Notes: generated by a model from the sequence alone, not told the origin. 64,000 nucleotides of DNA from Bacteriovorax sp037444575 (GCA_037444575.1 JBBIME010000004.1:186001-250000); one strand, 5' to 3'. Counted from the first letter of the stretch, positions 1-9,653 are shown. Translations and numbers: made by a program.

Positions 1-176
1 GCTAAGAGTTCAACAACTTTTGCTTCTAATTTGGATGTATTCGAATATGTTAGCTTCACTCCAACGATCGAATCCATGATTTTTAGATTTTCATCTTTGC
101 TTGCGCGGATAACATCAGAAGAGAAGGCAGAGAAAGCAATCAGTGAAAACAAAAGGGCCATAGCAATTTTTTTCAT
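1..176 (-). CDS. Secreted protein, N-terminal part only (runs off the window)
   Basis: Reading leftwards from an ATG at 176, the frame stays open to the window edge (58 codons visible). The first 20 residues, MKKIAMALLFSLIAFSAFSS, form a clear Sec signal peptide: basic start, hydrophobic core, small residues at the cleavage site. A strong Shine-Dalgarno (GGGAGGA) lies just before the start. The remaining visible part is hydrophilic and not recognisable, so no function can be given. Confidence 0.75.
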   Translation of the reverse strand, partial: MKKIAMALLFSLIAFSAFSSDVIRASKDENLKIMDSIVGVKLTYSNTSKLEAKVVELL

Positions 177-260
177 AAGTTCCTCCCAAAAACTCAGGTG
201 AAATTTGTTTAGCCACGGATTTATATTCTAGAGGTTGATGCTTGTAAAACTTTTTCTGAA

Positions 261-286
261 AATAAAAAGGCCACCCGAAGGTGGCC
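261..286 (-). terminator. Intrinsic terminator of gdhA
   Basis: A perfect 7-bp stem GGCCACC/GGTGGCC (269-286) with a short CGAA loop is followed on the minus strand by TTTTTATTTT. It lies 27 nt after the gdhA stop codon. Confidence 0.85.
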
Positions 287-312
287 CTCTTAACGTAAAT
301 AGAGAAAGAAAA

Positions 313-1572
313 CTAAGATGGCCATAGCCCTCTTAACTTCATTGCTTTTTCGAGACGGCGAATTGCTGCGATTAAAGCAGCACTCTTCATGTTAACGTTG
401 AACTCTTTTGAAGTAGCGTAAACATTTTCAAAAGCTTGTTTCATGATTGAGTGAAGTTTTGAGTTTACTTCATCTAAATCCCAGAAGAATGACTGTAGAC
501 CTTGTACCCATTCAAAGTAAGATACGATTACCCCACCAGCATTACATAGAATGTCTGGAATTAAGAAAGCACCTTTAGCTGTTACGATATCGATAGCTTC
601 TTTTGTTAAAGGACCGTTTGCTCCTTCAGCAATAATTTTTGCTTTTACAACGTGAGCATTATCTTTTGTGATAACACCGTCGATTGCTGCTGGAATAAGA
701 ACATCTACGTTAAGAGCAAAAAGCTCATCATTAGTGATGTGTTTTGTTCCTGGCATTCCTTTTAGAACTCTATTTTCTTTTACCCATTGCTCACATTTTT
801 CAATGTCGAGACCGTTTGGATCGTAAACCCCACCAGAGATATCTGATACTGCTACGATTTTTGCTCCTTGAGCTTTTAAGTCATATGCAGCAGGGATAGC
901 AACTTTACCAAATCCGTGAATAGCAACAGTTGTGTTTTGGTTAATAGACATTCCGATTTTTTCAGCAGCGAAGTTTACACAGAATGCAACTCCTTTCCCT
1001 GTTGATTCAGCTCGGCCTAGAGATCCTCCAAGATCAATTGGCTTACCAGTAACAATTGCTTGCTCAGTGTAGCCTTTGATTTGAGAATATGTATCCATAA
1101 ACCACGCCATTGTTTGTCCATCAGTTCCAATATCTGGAGCTGGAATATCAATGTGTGGACCAATGATCATGTTAATTTCAGTAGCGTATCTTCTCGTTAG
1201 CGCTTGAAGTTCTTGACGAGATAATTGAGTTGGATCAACACAGATCCCACCCTTTGCTCCACCGTATGGAAGACCAACAAGAGCACATTTAAAAGTCATA
1301 AGCATTGCAAGTCCAGCCGTCTCAGAAAGATCTACACCTGGATGGTAACGGATCCCACCCTTTCCTGGGCCAAGAGATAAATTGTGCTGAACTCTATATC
1401 CAGTAAAAGTTTTTACTGTTCCGTCATCAAGACGGATAGGAACTGAAACTTGTAGCGCGCGTTTTGGGTATTTTAATCTTTCAGCTACGTTTGGATCTAG
1501 ACCCATAACTTTGCTTGCATCTTCCAATTGCTTAATTGCGTCCTGGAATAAAGGACTGTCAAAAAGACTCAT
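313..1572 (-). CDS. gdhA: Glutamate dehydrogenase (Glu/Leu/Phe/Val dehydrogenase family)
   Basis: Cytoplasmic enzyme interconverting glutamate and 2-oxoglutarate plus ammonia with NAD(P). At 419 residues it has the normal length of the hexameric family. The substrate-binding and catalytic region is intact: GPGKGG (Lys71), TFKCALV (Lys95) and GLPYGGAKGG with the catalytic lysine at 107. The Rossmann motif (VAIHGFGKVA) is near residue 220 and the family's PAAxxxxI segment follows. The ATG at 1572 has GGAGGT 8 nt upstream. It stands alone with its own terminator. Coenzyme preference cannot be settled by eye, and a branched-chain amino acid dehydrogenase is less likely. Confidence 0.95.
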   Translation of the reverse strand: MSLFDSPLFQDAIKQLEDASKVMGLDPNVAERLKYPKRALQVSVPIRLDDGTVKTFTGYRVQHNLSLGPGKGGIRYHPGVDLSETAGLAMLMTFKCALVGLPYGGAKGGICVDPTQLSRQELQALTRRYATEINMIIGPHIDIPAPDIGTDGQTMAWFMDTYSQIKGYTEQAIVTGKPIDLGGSLGRAESTGKGVAFCVNFAAEKIGMSINQNTTVAIHGFGKVAIPAAYDLKAQGAKIVAVSDISGGVYDPNGLDIEKCEQWVKENRVLKGMPGTKHITNDELFALNVDVLIPAAIDGVITKDNAHVVKAKIIAEGANGPLTKEAIDIVTAKGAFLIPDILCNAGGVIVSYFEWVQGLQSFFWDLDEVNSKLHSIMKQAFENVYATSKEFNVNMKSAALIAAIRRLEKAMKLRGLWPS

Positions 1573-1651
1573 TATTTAGACCTCCGATTCATAGAAATAA
1601 GGTCTAAACATTACTCTTAAATTTTTGAGAATTCTAGGGGGTACTACAAAA

Positions 1652-2446
1652 CTAAAGATTAAAAGGGAAACTAGCGTTCATCTCCACTCTTTTATCTGCG
1701 TCATTACCATTTGGCTGAGTCGTAGAAGAAACTCGGGCCTTAACATTTTGTGTGATCTCTTGATCTACGAAGGCAACCCACTGAGATTCATTGACACTGT
1801 ATTCAACACCTGTTGAAGTTCCCAATTCTTTAAAATCTTTTTTAGTTAGAATATTTGTTTTCCCATTCGCTTTAACAGTAGCACTGCACTCAACCCATGG
1901 GTTTTTTACATCCATGATTGCCTTTCCTTGAAGAACACGTGCTTTAAATTTAATGCTTATATTTTTTGAAACGCCAACTGAAGCATTTGGACGAAGAGAT
2001 TTTTCAACTTTTCCAACACTATAGAGAGTTGAACCCTCTTCAGCATTTTTCATTTCACCGGCAAGTCTCTTATCTGCATATTTAAGAATGGAACTTGAAA
2101 TGTATTTCGATTTTTCACTTGTTGTTGGAGTTGCATAAAGACTTGTTGATTCAAGATGCCACGTTTTTTTAAACTCTTCTGTTTGATCCCAAGATGATAA
2201 TGAATCTCTCATCCCTCTCATTACACCAGCATCGTCTTCAGCAAAAATATACTTAATACTAGCTTTCTGCTCATAAGGAGCTACCAGGACTTCTTCTTCA
2301 AAAGCACTTGCAGGAGCTCTCTTTGTTACAATTTTATTGTTAATTTCAAGACCAAAAGCTGCAACACTAGTCAGTGTCAAAAATGTAAACAGTGATAGGT
2401 GTCTAATGTTTGGACAGCTATTGTTTGTTAGGTTTGCAGTTTTCAT
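1652..2446 (-). CDS. Secreted protein of unknown function
   Basis: 264 residues. An N-terminal hydrophobic stretch (about residues 18-33, FTFLTLTSVAAFG) preceded by polar and basic residues looks like a long signal peptide. The mature part is rich in Lys, Ser, Thr and Val and predicted to be mostly beta. It ends in an alternating strand with terminal Phe-Asn-Leu, suggesting a periplasmic or outer-membrane beta protein. No family motif is recognised. It lies upstream of gdhA on the same strand but 80 nt away, so probably an independent unit. Confidence 0.7.
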   Translation of the reverse strand: MKTANLTNNSCPNIRHLSLFTFLTLTSVAAFGLEINNKIVTKRAPASAFEEEVLVAPYEQKASIKYIFAEDDAGVMRGMRDSLSSWDQTEEFKKTWHLESTSLYATPTTSEKSKYISSSILKYADKRLAGEMKNAEEGSTLYSVGKVEKSLRPNASVGVSKNISIKFKARVLQGKAIMDVKNPWVECSATVKANGKTNILTKKDFKELGTSTGVEYSVNESQWVAFVDQEITQNVKARVSSTTQPNGNDADKRVEMNASFPFNL

Positions 2447-2524
2447 TGGTTATACCTTGTAATAAGTCTTTTGATCCTATTACAAGATAATTATTGCAAA
2501 GCTTTTGCCAGAAAACACTAAAAG

Positions 2525-2551
2525 GAAAATAAGGCCATACATAGCATGGCC
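2525..2551 (-). terminator. Intrinsic terminator after parB
   Basis: Hairpin GGCCAT-acatagc-ATGGCC (2533-2551), followed on the minus strand by TTATTTTCCTTTT. It sits just past the parB stop at 2566 and closes the parAB unit. Confidence 0.7.
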
Positions 2552-2565
2552 CTATTCATTTTGTT

Positions 2566-3447
2566 TTATTGATCCATCATCTCTTTAGTTTCTTCTACCA
2601 GAGTGCGGAGTAATTCTTGAGTCTTTTTGTCTAGATTAAGGTCTTTGGTCTTAGAGTTCATCACCTTTAAGAAGGCATTGGCCGTAATCCCTTTTGGAAG
2701 AGTTGATTTTGGAGAATCTTTCTTTGCAGCTTTAAGAAGACCACCACTGTTAATGATACGAGCAAGAGCTGCGCGCTTAGTGATCTCTCCATTTAAAATC
2801 TTTTTTTCCAGATCAGATTTGAATGCACTCTTTTCTAGTGCATCCCATTCAAGAAGAACATATTTTTCAATATCATATTTTTTAGCTGCTTCTTTTAAAT
2901 TGCGAGGCATTTTAGCAATTAGAAGTGAGCGGTGTACTTCAGACTTAGAAATTCCAAGTGCCGCTTGAATTTTTCTTTCGCTTGCTTCTGTTGCTATTTG
3001 ATAGTTTAAAATACCATCAGCTTTATCAACCCAGTGAAGCTCTTCTCTAGAAGAGTTTTCAGAGAATTGGATTGCCATCAATTCTTCTTCAGTTTTATTT
3101 TCTAAAACAAAACACGGAGCTTTTTCAGCTTTATTAAATGAAAGAGCTCTGAAACGTCTTTCACCACAAATGAGTCTGTAAGATCCATTTTTATCATGGT
3201 GAAGAACAAGAGGTTGAATCAGACCGTTAACTTCGATATTTTTAGCAAGTTCTTTAATAGAATCGTCGTTGAACTTTGTACGAACCTGTTCTTTAACAAC
3301 GATATTTTTTAAGAAGATTTCATCAAGCTTCGCACCTTGCAAAAGGCGCTCGTCAGAGATTTTAAAAACATCTCTTCCTACTTTATCTCCCAAATCAATT
3401 GTTTTTCTTTCTTTTTTCGATACACGAGCAGCAAATGTCTTAGACAT
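2566..3447 (-). CDS. parB: ParB/Spo0J-family partition protein
   Basis: 293 residues, the usual ParB length. A basic N-terminal tail is followed by the ParB CTPase/nuclease-fold domain (about residues 45-145) with the signature GERRFRA (GERRYRA in most chromosomal ParBs) and the ENSSREELH helix. An HTH with ALGISKSEVHRSLLIAK follows around 165-185 and a helical C-terminal dimerisation region ends the protein. It would load on parS DNA and work with the adjacent ParA in segregation. It follows parA by 43 nt in an operon. I found no consensus parS 16-mer nearby, so whether this is the main chromosomal pair or a second one is unclear. Confidence 0.93.
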   Translation of the reverse strand: MSKTFAARVSKKERKTIDLGDKVGRDVFKISDERLLQGAKLDEIFLKNIVVKEQVRTKFNDDSIKELAKNIEVNGLIQPLVLHHDKNGSYRLICGERRFRALSFNKAEKAPCFVLENKTEEELMAIQFSENSSREELHWVDKADGILNYQIATEASERKIQAALGISKSEVHRSLLIAKMPRNLKEAAKKYDIEKYVLLEWDALEKSAFKSDLEKKILNGEITKRAALARIINSGGLLKAAKKDSPKSTLPKGITANAFLKVMNSKTKDLNLDKKTQELLRTLVEETKEMMDQ

Positions 3448-3490
3448 AATTAATTCTCCACATCCTTGAGGAAAGCTGTTGTCTTAATAA

Positions 3491-4264
3491 TTATAAATTT
3501 AATGATTTCCAAAGTTCTTCATAGTCTCTGCGTCCTGCTGATTTAGATCCCATGACACAAATAGGTCTCTTGGTTGAGATAGATTCCTGCATTTGAACCA
3601 TGTTTCTAATCATTGGAGTGATGTGGAATGACTGAGACAGTTCTTCCATTCTCACTTTCTCAATTTTTCTGCGCGGATTGACCATTGAAGGGATAATTGA
3701 AAATTCTAGAGCAGGGTTTTCTGTCTCTTTGATAATTTCAAATGTATCCATCAACTCTTCAAGACCATCAATAGAATAATCCTGAGCTTGTGTAGGAATA
3801 AGAACGCGGTTAGATGCCACTAATGACATTATAAGTTCATCTCCAAGCATTGGAGGAGTGTCGATTACAACATAATCAAAATCAAGATTCGCTTCTAGAA
3901 GTCTTTTTCTTAGAAGGCGCTCTTTTCTTCCTGCTTCTTTTCTGATCTCACCTTCTGAAAGAATCAGAAGCTTTGATAAGTTTGCCAAGTGACGGCTTGC
4001 TGGAATGATTTTTATATTTTTAAATAATTTTCCTGGCACTTCTGGATTAACAATAACGTCTTCAATACCAACGTCTCCAATTAGCCACTCTGGTACAAGC
4101 GTGCGCTGAATTTGAATCCCAAAAGTTGAGCTGAGATTGGCTTGAGAGTCCAGGTCGATGACCAAAACTTTGTTGCCTTTGTTAGCGAGATGACAAGCCA
4201 ACTGATAACATTGCATTGTTTTACCAACGCCACCTTTGTTGTTGCCGATCGTGATAACTTCCAT
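3491..4264 (-). CDS. parA: ParA/Soj-family ATPase
   Basis: 257 residues. Deviant Walker A NNKGGVGKT at residues 8-16, with the signature Lys10 and the P-loop Lys15. Walker A' (LVIDLDSQANLS) is near 35-47 and Walker B (YVVIDTPPMLG) near 130. It is cytoplasmic, dimerises on ATP, binds DNA nonspecifically and is driven by ParB. It is first gene of the parAB operon. It has no N-terminal HTH extension, so it is of the short chromosomal type rather than a P1-like autoregulating plasmid ParA. Confidence 0.93.
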   Translation of the reverse strand: MEVITIGNNKGGVGKTMQCYQLACHLANKGNKVLVIDLDSQANLSSTFGIQIQRTLVPEWLIGDVGIEDVIVNPEVPGKLFKNIKIIPASRHLANLSKLLILSEGEIRKEAGRKERLLRKRLLEANLDFDYVVIDTPPMLGDELIMSLVASNRVLIPTQAQDYSIDGLEELMDTFEIIKETENPALEFSIIPSMVNPRRKIEKVRMEELSQSFHITPMIRNMVQMQESISTKRPICVMGSKSAGRRDYEELWKSLNL

Positions 4265-4421
4265 GAATCACTCCTGTTTTTTAATATCTACTAAAATGTT
4301 CGGCCATTTGAAATGAGATGTCAAAGAAAAAATGCCCCTACCAAAATTGATGGGACCAAGCTGTGCCAGCAGCCTTTTCCGAAATTAGCGCGTGGGTGAC
4401 ACTAATGGGTTTCAGAGCTAT

Positions 4422-4445
4422 CGTTAAAAGATAATATTTTTAACG
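4422..4445. promoter_or_regulatory. Perfect 8-bp inverted repeat before the phytase-like gene
   Basis: CGTTAAAA-gataatat-TTTTAACG lies 9 nt before the start at 4454 and overlaps the region where its promoter or ribosome site must lie. It could be an operator or a leader hairpin; the sequence alone does not decide. Confidence 0.4.
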
Positions 4446-4453
4446 GACACATT

Positions 4454-5569
4454 ATGAAATCTTTTTTGCTTTTTGCTTTTGCATTCACTCTGCTTTCTTG
4501 TACAACCACTCCAACTTCAACCAACAAATTAATTGCGACCTCGCATCTAAAAATGAAGTTACCTCTTCCTTCAATTGGCAAAACGATGTCGGGACAAGAT
4601 ATATTTCTTGGAGGCTTCTCCGGACTCATGTTTAAGGAGGCTAAAGATGGCGAATATATTTTTGCAACAATCACTGATCGTGGGCCAAGTGGATACAATG
4701 TCGGTTCTGAGCGCCCATTTCTTCTTCCGGAATTTTCTCCACAAATCGTAAACATCAAAACAGACATAAAGAACAATACTTTTGAAGTCGTGGACATCCT
4801 AAAATTCAAAAAGAAAAATGGAGACCCACTTACTGGCCTTCCCAATTCACGAACAGAAGAAAACCCCACCGATGTTTTTGGCTTTATGTATTCAACCGAT
4901 CCTAACGGACTTGATACGGAAGCGATAACAAGTGACGACGAGGGAGGATATTGGGTAGCTGATGAGTACGCCCCATCTCTTGTTCATTTTGATGGAAATG
5001 GAAAAATGTTAAGACGACTGACTCCATTTAATGAACTTCCTAAAATGTACTGTGAAAGAAAACCCAATCGTGGATTTGAAGGTATTGCGAAAGATAAAAA
5101 TAAAGTTTTTGGCTTTCTTCAAAGTCCCCTTCCAATCGATGCAACATTTGCTCGAATAGTTGAGGTTGATCTTGATAGCATGAAAACATCTGGTGAATAT
5201 TTCTATGACTTCGATAAAGGCATGGATAAAATTAGCGATAGCGTGGCCTTAGGTAATAACAAATTCTTAGTCGTCGAATCCAACGGCAAAAAAGGCAATG
5301 AGAGCAAAAAATATGTCTACAAAGTCACCTTACAAGGAACTGACAATCACGTAAAAAAAGAACTTCTGGTCGATTTAGGTCAAACCACATTTAAAAATCT
5401 TGAGAAAGTAGAAGGAATCGCACTTATTTCTCCTAAAAAAATCGCAGTCGTTAACGATAACGATTTTCAAATTAGCAACCAGACTGACCCCAAAACAGGT
5501 CTCACCCCTCTAAATTCCGATAACAATGAGATGCTTATCCTGGAATTTGCTGAAGATATCAGCAAATAA
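4454..5569 (+). CDS. Lipoprotein with phytase-like esterase domain
   Basis: 371 residues. Signal peptide with lipobox (TLLSC, Cys16), so lipid-anchored in the envelope. The mature part matches the 'esterase-like activity of phytase' beta-propeller family (PF13449 type): the blocks GGFSGLMF, ITDRGPSGY, DTEAITSDDEGGYWVADEY and RGFEGIAKDKN are typical, including the acidic GLDTEAI segment. The family is linked to phosphoester or ester hydrolysis, but substrate is mostly unknown. It is preceded by an inverted repeat and transcribed divergently from parA. Confidence 0.85.
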   Translation: MKSFLLFAFAFTLLSCTTTPTSTNKLIATSHLKMKLPLPSIGKTMSGQDIFLGGFSGLMFKEAKDGEYIFATITDRGPSGYNVGSERPFLLPEFSPQIVNIKTDIKNNTFEVVDILKFKKKNGDPLTGLPNSRTEENPTDVFGFMYSTDPNGLDTEAITSDDEGGYWVADEYAPSLVHFDGNGKMLRRLTPFNELPKMYCERKPNRGFEGIAKDKNKVFGFLQSPLPIDATFARIVEVDLDSMKTSGEYFYDFDKGMDKISDSVALGNNKFLVVESNGKKGNESKKYVYKVTLQGTDNHVKKELLVDLGQTTFKNLEKVEGIALISPKKIAVVNDNDFQISNQTDPKTGLTPLNSDNNEMLILEFAEDISK

Positions 5570-5655
5570 GCTGTCACTAAAAAACAAGTTTAATTTACCC
5601 CGATATTTGCTTCAAAATTGATTTTAACTTTATGAAATAAATCCGATCAATAGGA

Positions 5656-6162
5656 ATGAGAATAGCCTTATTCCTGTTTTTTTTAGTCACCTATTTATCT
5701 CTCGCACAGTCTGCGGAGTTTTCAACTCTGTCACTAAAAAATTGGAAGAAAGAAGAGCTTGCTCATGATCATCTAAGGTTCACCAATTCTCAAAAAAAGG
5801 AAATCGTCATTCATCTTCAAGTTGATTCCTATGACAAGGAACATTTTTGGAATGAAAAAACCCTCGCCCGCGACATCGCAGATATGGCAAGACTAAGAAA
5901 AGGGATGTCCTTTTTTTTAGGTACTGCTGATTATCAAATCGAAACTTATAAACTCGAAACCAAAACTTCACGGCCTGAACTTTCTCTTACAGGCTCGTAC
6001 AAAAGAATTGACGGTCTGCTGATCAGATTCGCTGAAATCAATTTTTATTATCAAGAACATTTTTTGCAATTAAAAATTGTGAGTGAAGGTAAACTTCCAA
6101 GCAATAAAGAATTAGAAGAAATCATAAAAGAAATTAATCCTTCTTCATTGGCGATGGATTGA
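5656..6162 (+). CDS. Small secreted protein of unknown function
   Basis: 168 residues with an N-terminal signal peptide (FLFFLVTYLSLAQSA). The mature part is about 150 residues of mixed alpha/beta, with no cysteines and no recognised motif. AGGA immediately precedes the ATG. Its stop overlaps the next gene's start by one base (TGATG), so the two are translationally coupled and probably act together. Confidence 0.75.
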   Translation: MRIALFLFFLVTYLSLAQSAEFSTLSLKNWKKEELAHDHLRFTNSQKKEIVIHLQVDSYDKEHFWNEKTLARDIADMARLRKGMSFFLGTADYQIETYKLETKTSRPELSLTGSYKRIDGLLIRFAEINFYYQEHFLQLKIVSEGKLPSNKELEEIIKEINPSSLAMD

Positions 6163-8675
6163 TGATTACAAAAAAAATATTAATCTTCATTCTTATCATT
6201 CATCTGCTCTTGCCAAGTCTTGCCTTCTCATTTTCTGTAGAGGATGTTTCTGGTTGTCACACAAAAAAAGAGAATGAGACCTTCACGCGACTTTGCCATA
6301 ACGTCGACGACATAATCTGCAAAAATGTTCCCGATAAAACCAGACGATCTTGTGAAGAAAATGACAAAACGATCATTCATGCAGGAATGAATGCCAATGA
6401 AGTTTACGATTTCGCCAAGGGCTGTTTGAAATCAGCTGCTCACTCATTCATTAGTTTTTTCACCGAATTTCTCCCCGAGCTGTGCAAGGCCATTTGGGAT
6501 ATTTCAAAGTCAGTTTACAAAACGGCGACCAGTCCTGGTTTTTTCAATTCTCTAAAGGGTGCCTATGAGTCCGCGCGGTCTGTTGCCGCAGATACTTATG
6601 AGGCCATCCATAAAAATCCTGGCGCTTTTTTCAATAATATCTGGACGAAAATCACAGATGCCGTTGGTCCAATGGTGGCCAATTATGATTGCATGAATCC
6701 ACAAGCTAAAGTTGAAAAAATTTGTGGTTTCATTTCTGAATGGATAATGCCACCTGCGATACTTGCAAAAATTATCGTCGGAGGAAGCAAGGCAACTAAA
6801 GAATTAGTTGAATTAAGTCTGATCGCCAAAGTGGGAAAATCTAAGGCGAGCGAAATTATAAGTGCTCATGAGAATGCTCCTAAGCTAACTCTCAAAGAAT
6901 ATCAGGCGCTCTTTAAACAATTTAAACTTCTTGGTTACACTCTTGAAGATTTTAAATTGATGAAACAAAGAGGAACCCTAAATGCTATTGAGCTTGGAAA
7001 ACTAAAACCAATCACAACAGATGAAGGTCTTCTGCAATATGAAAGGCTGACTGGAAAAGTAGTCAAAAAAGAAAATACTCTTAAGCCGGTGGCGAAGTCA
7101 GCTGTTGCTGCTTCGCCAGAACTCATTGCTTATAAGGATCGCTATGGAAAAGAACTGCACTTAAAGCCTGGTGCCAATAGTGAATTTATGCGCTTGATGG
7201 AGGAAGATACAAAGGCCCAGGGAAGAAAAATTTATTTTGACGTAGAAAATTCTGTGCAGAAAACTTTAAATGATACGGTCTTTGTTGATAAGCACGCCGT
7301 CGATGCCATCAACAATTCTTTCTTTGAAAAATTTAATTCCAATCTTAGAGGCAACAAAGAACTCATGGGGCGACTTGAGGGGGAATACAAAGACTATAAA
7401 TCTTATCGGTTGCGTTTGAACTTACAGCCAGGGGATGACGCTAAAAAATATGAACAGATGCTAGCGGATCTCTACAAGAAAACCAACAATGAGTTTTCCG
7501 AAGATTTAGCAAAAAGAAAAATCGCTGAAAAAATTCCTCCACGAAATGACGGACTCAACACAACGACAGATTGGTTTTTGGCCGGGGCCGGTGACAATGC
7601 TATCGATGCTAATATGGCCGCCAGAGCTGCACGCGAAACAAAAAATAATCAACTCTCTTTTTTTAGAGACCACACTACTAAATTAAATGATGAGCTAAGT
7701 AATATTGAAAAATTGCGGGATGGTTTATCAAGCAATAAAGTTCTTCTTGACTCAAAAGTTATGGAGACGACGTCAAGTGGAAAAGCTCTGCCTTCAAAGG
7801 CAATGCTTAATATTTTACGGAAAACAAAACCTTCTGAATTTGCAACACCTGAGGAATATATCGCTAAAATCCGAAGCAAAAGCAAAAACACTTTTGGTGT
7901 TAATCTCGACGATGATACCATTATCAGTCTCACTAATTATTTTAAAAAAGTCGACGCGGTCTCTCCTCCGATGTTTGCAGCAGAAAGGACCATTATCAAT
8001 TTAGATCAGGCTAAACATGGAATTGTCTCCATCGACTTTGCAGGAGTTGGTGTGGATAATATCTACAATCAAATGAAGGCCCTCACTGAAAGCCAATTAA
8101 AATATCCCAATCCAGAAACTGCTTTGCGCGAAAGATTTAAACGAATGAAGGAAGGAATCGATCAGGTGAGCATTGAGATGAATCACGCCAAAGAAACTTT
8201 TTCAGCAAGCGTCTCTAAGGTAGAGGGCAAAAAAGGTGCGCCACAATTTTCAGGTGATGATGGAATCTATATGCCTCTTGATAAAGCATGGACTGAAAAA
8301 GATAAAATTGAATTAGTCAAAGGACTTGCAAAGTCCGAAGACCCTTCAAAATTTCGTGTAACATTTGTTGAATCTCATTACCCTAATGGAGAAATTATCC
8401 CTTCATCTGAGCGCTCAAAGAGAATTGTGAGAGCGGAAACCGTAGAGAAAGACATTCGAGCTCAGATCATCGGGCTTGAAAAAATTACTGATGAAGAGGC
8501 CAAAAAATTTATCACGGCCATCGATTATGCTCCTTCGACGACTGGAGGTGTCTTTAATCTTTTCATCTCAGGAAAAGATTTTTCACCAGAAGAGATCAGG
8601 CTGATCAAAAAATCAATCGAGAATTCACTCTCCAAAGATCAAGGTGAGAGCTTGGGAAAGATCATCTTTAAATAA
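6162..8675 (+). CDS. Large secreted protein of unknown function
   Basis: 837 residues from the ATG at 6162; an in-frame TTG at 6159 is less likely because the TGATG stop-start overlap points to the ATG. Signal peptide of about 23 residues (ILIFILIIHLLLPSLAFS), then a Cys-rich segment with five cysteines (residues 30-65) and a sixth near 90, then a hydrophobic helix near 95-120 and long Lys/Glu-rich helical stretches. No enzyme motif is seen. The short N-terminal Cys cluster suggests disulfides in the periplasm or outside the cell. It is coupled to the small secreted protein before it. Confidence 0.8.
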   Translation: MITKKILIFILIIHLLLPSLAFSFSVEDVSGCHTKKENETFTRLCHNVDDIICKNVPDKTRRSCEENDKTIIHAGMNANEVYDFAKGCLKSAAHSFISFFTEFLPELCKAIWDISKSVYKTATSPGFFNSLKGAYESARSVAADTYEAIHKNPGAFFNNIWTKITDAVGPMVANYDCMNPQAKVEKICGFISEWIMPPAILAKIIVGGSKATKELVELSLIAKVGKSKASEIISAHENAPKLTLKEYQALFKQFKLLGYTLEDFKLMKQRGTLNAIELGKLKPITTDEGLLQYERLTGKVVKKENTLKPVAKSAVAASPELIAYKDRYGKELHLKPGANSEFMRLMEEDTKAQGRKIYFDVENSVQKTLNDTVFVDKHAVDAINNSFFEKFNSNLRGNKELMGRLEGEYKDYKSYRLRLNLQPGDDAKKYEQMLADLYKKTNNEFSEDLAKRKIAEKIPPRNDGLNTTTDWFLAGAGDNAIDANMAARAARETKNNQLSFFRDHTTKLNDELSNIEKLRDGLSSNKVLLDSKVMETTSSGKALPSKAMLNILRKTKPSEFATPEEYIAKIRSKSKNTFGVNLDDDTIISLTNYFKKVDAVSPPMFAAERTIINLDQAKHGIVSIDFAGVGVDNIYNQMKALTESQLKYPNPETALRERFKRMKEGIDQVSIEMNHAKETFSASVSKVEGKKGAPQFSGDDGIYMPLDKAWTEKDKIELVKGLAKSEDPSKFRVTFVESHYPNGEIIPSSERSKRIVRAETVEKDIRAQIIGLEKITDEEAKKFITAIDYAPSTTGGVFNLFISGKDFSPEEIRLIKKSIENSLSKDQGESLGKIIFK

Positions 8676-8683
8676 AGAACAAA

Positions 8684-9121
8684 TTATCTTCTCAAAAGAT
8701 CCCGAATCTCTGTCAGCAAATTTACTTCATTTGTTAGCAAATTCACTTCTGGAGATGGTGCCGCAGCTACAGCTGGTGCTTCTTTCTTAAAACGATTTAA
8801 TTGTTTTATTAGAAAAAATACTGCAAAAGCAACAATGATAAAACTAACAATCGTGTTAATGAATGAGCCATACTTAATCAATACAGCTCCTGCTTTTGTT
8901 GCATCTTCAAGGGTTATATAAGGACCTGGAATTTTTCCAGCCTTTACGACAATAAAAAGGTTCGCAAAATCCACGTTTCCAAGAAGAGCACCAATCGGAG
9001 GCATGATAATATCGTCCACTAATGACTTAACAATCGTTCCAAAAGAAGCACCAATAATAACTCCGACTGCAAGGTCAACAACGTTTCCTTTCACTGCAAA
9101 GTCTTTAAATTCTTTTAACAT
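8684..9121 (-). CDS. mscL: Large-conductance mechanosensitive channel MscL
   Basis: Inner-membrane channel that opens under membrane tension to release solutes on osmotic downshock. 145 residues, as expected. The N-terminal amphipathic helix (MLKEFKDFAVKGNVVDLAVG) and pore-lining TM1 (VIIGASFGTIVKSLVDDIIMPP) are nearly canonical. TM2 is near 80-105 and a charged C-terminal helix bundle ends the protein. GGAGGA precedes the ATG. It follows a secreted-protein gene by 10 nt on the same strand. Confidence 0.97.
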   Translation of the reverse strand: MLKEFKDFAVKGNVVDLAVGVIIGASFGTIVKSLVDDIIMPPIGALLGNVDFANLFIVVKAGKIPGPYITLEDATKAGAVLIKYGSFINTIVSFIIVAFAVFFLIKQLNRFKKEAPAVAAAPSPEVNLLTNEVNLLTEIRDLLRR

Positions 9122-9131
9122 GGCTTTCCTC

Positions 9132-9653
9132 CTATTTATTAAGTTCAGCTATGATCAATTTAATGGCATTCAAATGAATTCCTGTATCGATAACTTGTAA
9201 TTTAGGGGCATCAGCAATTTCAAGAACCTTACCGTTTTTGCTTAAAAACTTTTTAACAATAATTTGCGCATTTTTTACTTTTTCCTTATTCGCTAGTGCA
9301 AATTCCGTTGAAAAAAAATCTAAACTTGCAGGAATTTCTTCCGCTTTTACTGAAGGAAGTTGAAAATCCTTAATGTCTTTCATGGCAATCACTTGATAGC
9401 CACTGTTATCTCTTTTTAAGCGAAGAAGATCGTTAGACTGCAGGATGAAATTAAAAATAAAATCAGGATCTCCTTCAGAAAAGGAGAAATCTTTTTCAAG
9501 TTTTAGAGAACGTCTTTCAAATTTTCCCAGTTCGTATTTGATGCCTGTTTTCGATGTCGCCCATTCAGTGCATACCTTGAGATTTTTGCAGCTATCTGCT
9601 GCAAAGAGATTAAAACTTACCAAGAAAAAAAGAAAAATCGTAAACTGTTTCAT
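9132..9653 (-). CDS. Secreted protein of unknown function, upstream of mscL
   Basis: 173 residues. Signal peptide FTIFLFFLVSFNLFAADS with two cysteines just after the cleavage site (CKNLKVC). The rest is alpha/beta, ending in a short motif (IDTGIHLNAIKLIIAEL) that loosely recalls secretin-type N-domains. That resemblance is too weak to assign. It is probably cotranscribed with mscL. Confidence 0.7.
   Translation of the reverse strand: MKQFTIFLFFLVSFNLFAADSCKNLKVCTEWATSKTGIKYELGKFERRSLKLEKDFSFSEGDPDFIFNFILQSNDLLRLKRDNSGYQVIAMKDIKDFQLPSVKAEEIPASLDFFSTEFALANKEKVKNAQIIVKKFLSKNGKVLEIADAPKLQVIDTGIHLNAIKLIIAELNK

Noticed and set aside
4402..4869. Minus-strand frame of 155 codons opposite the phytase-like lipoprotein
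   Set aside because: It lies antisense within a well-supported lipoprotein gene and has no ribosome site or family motif.
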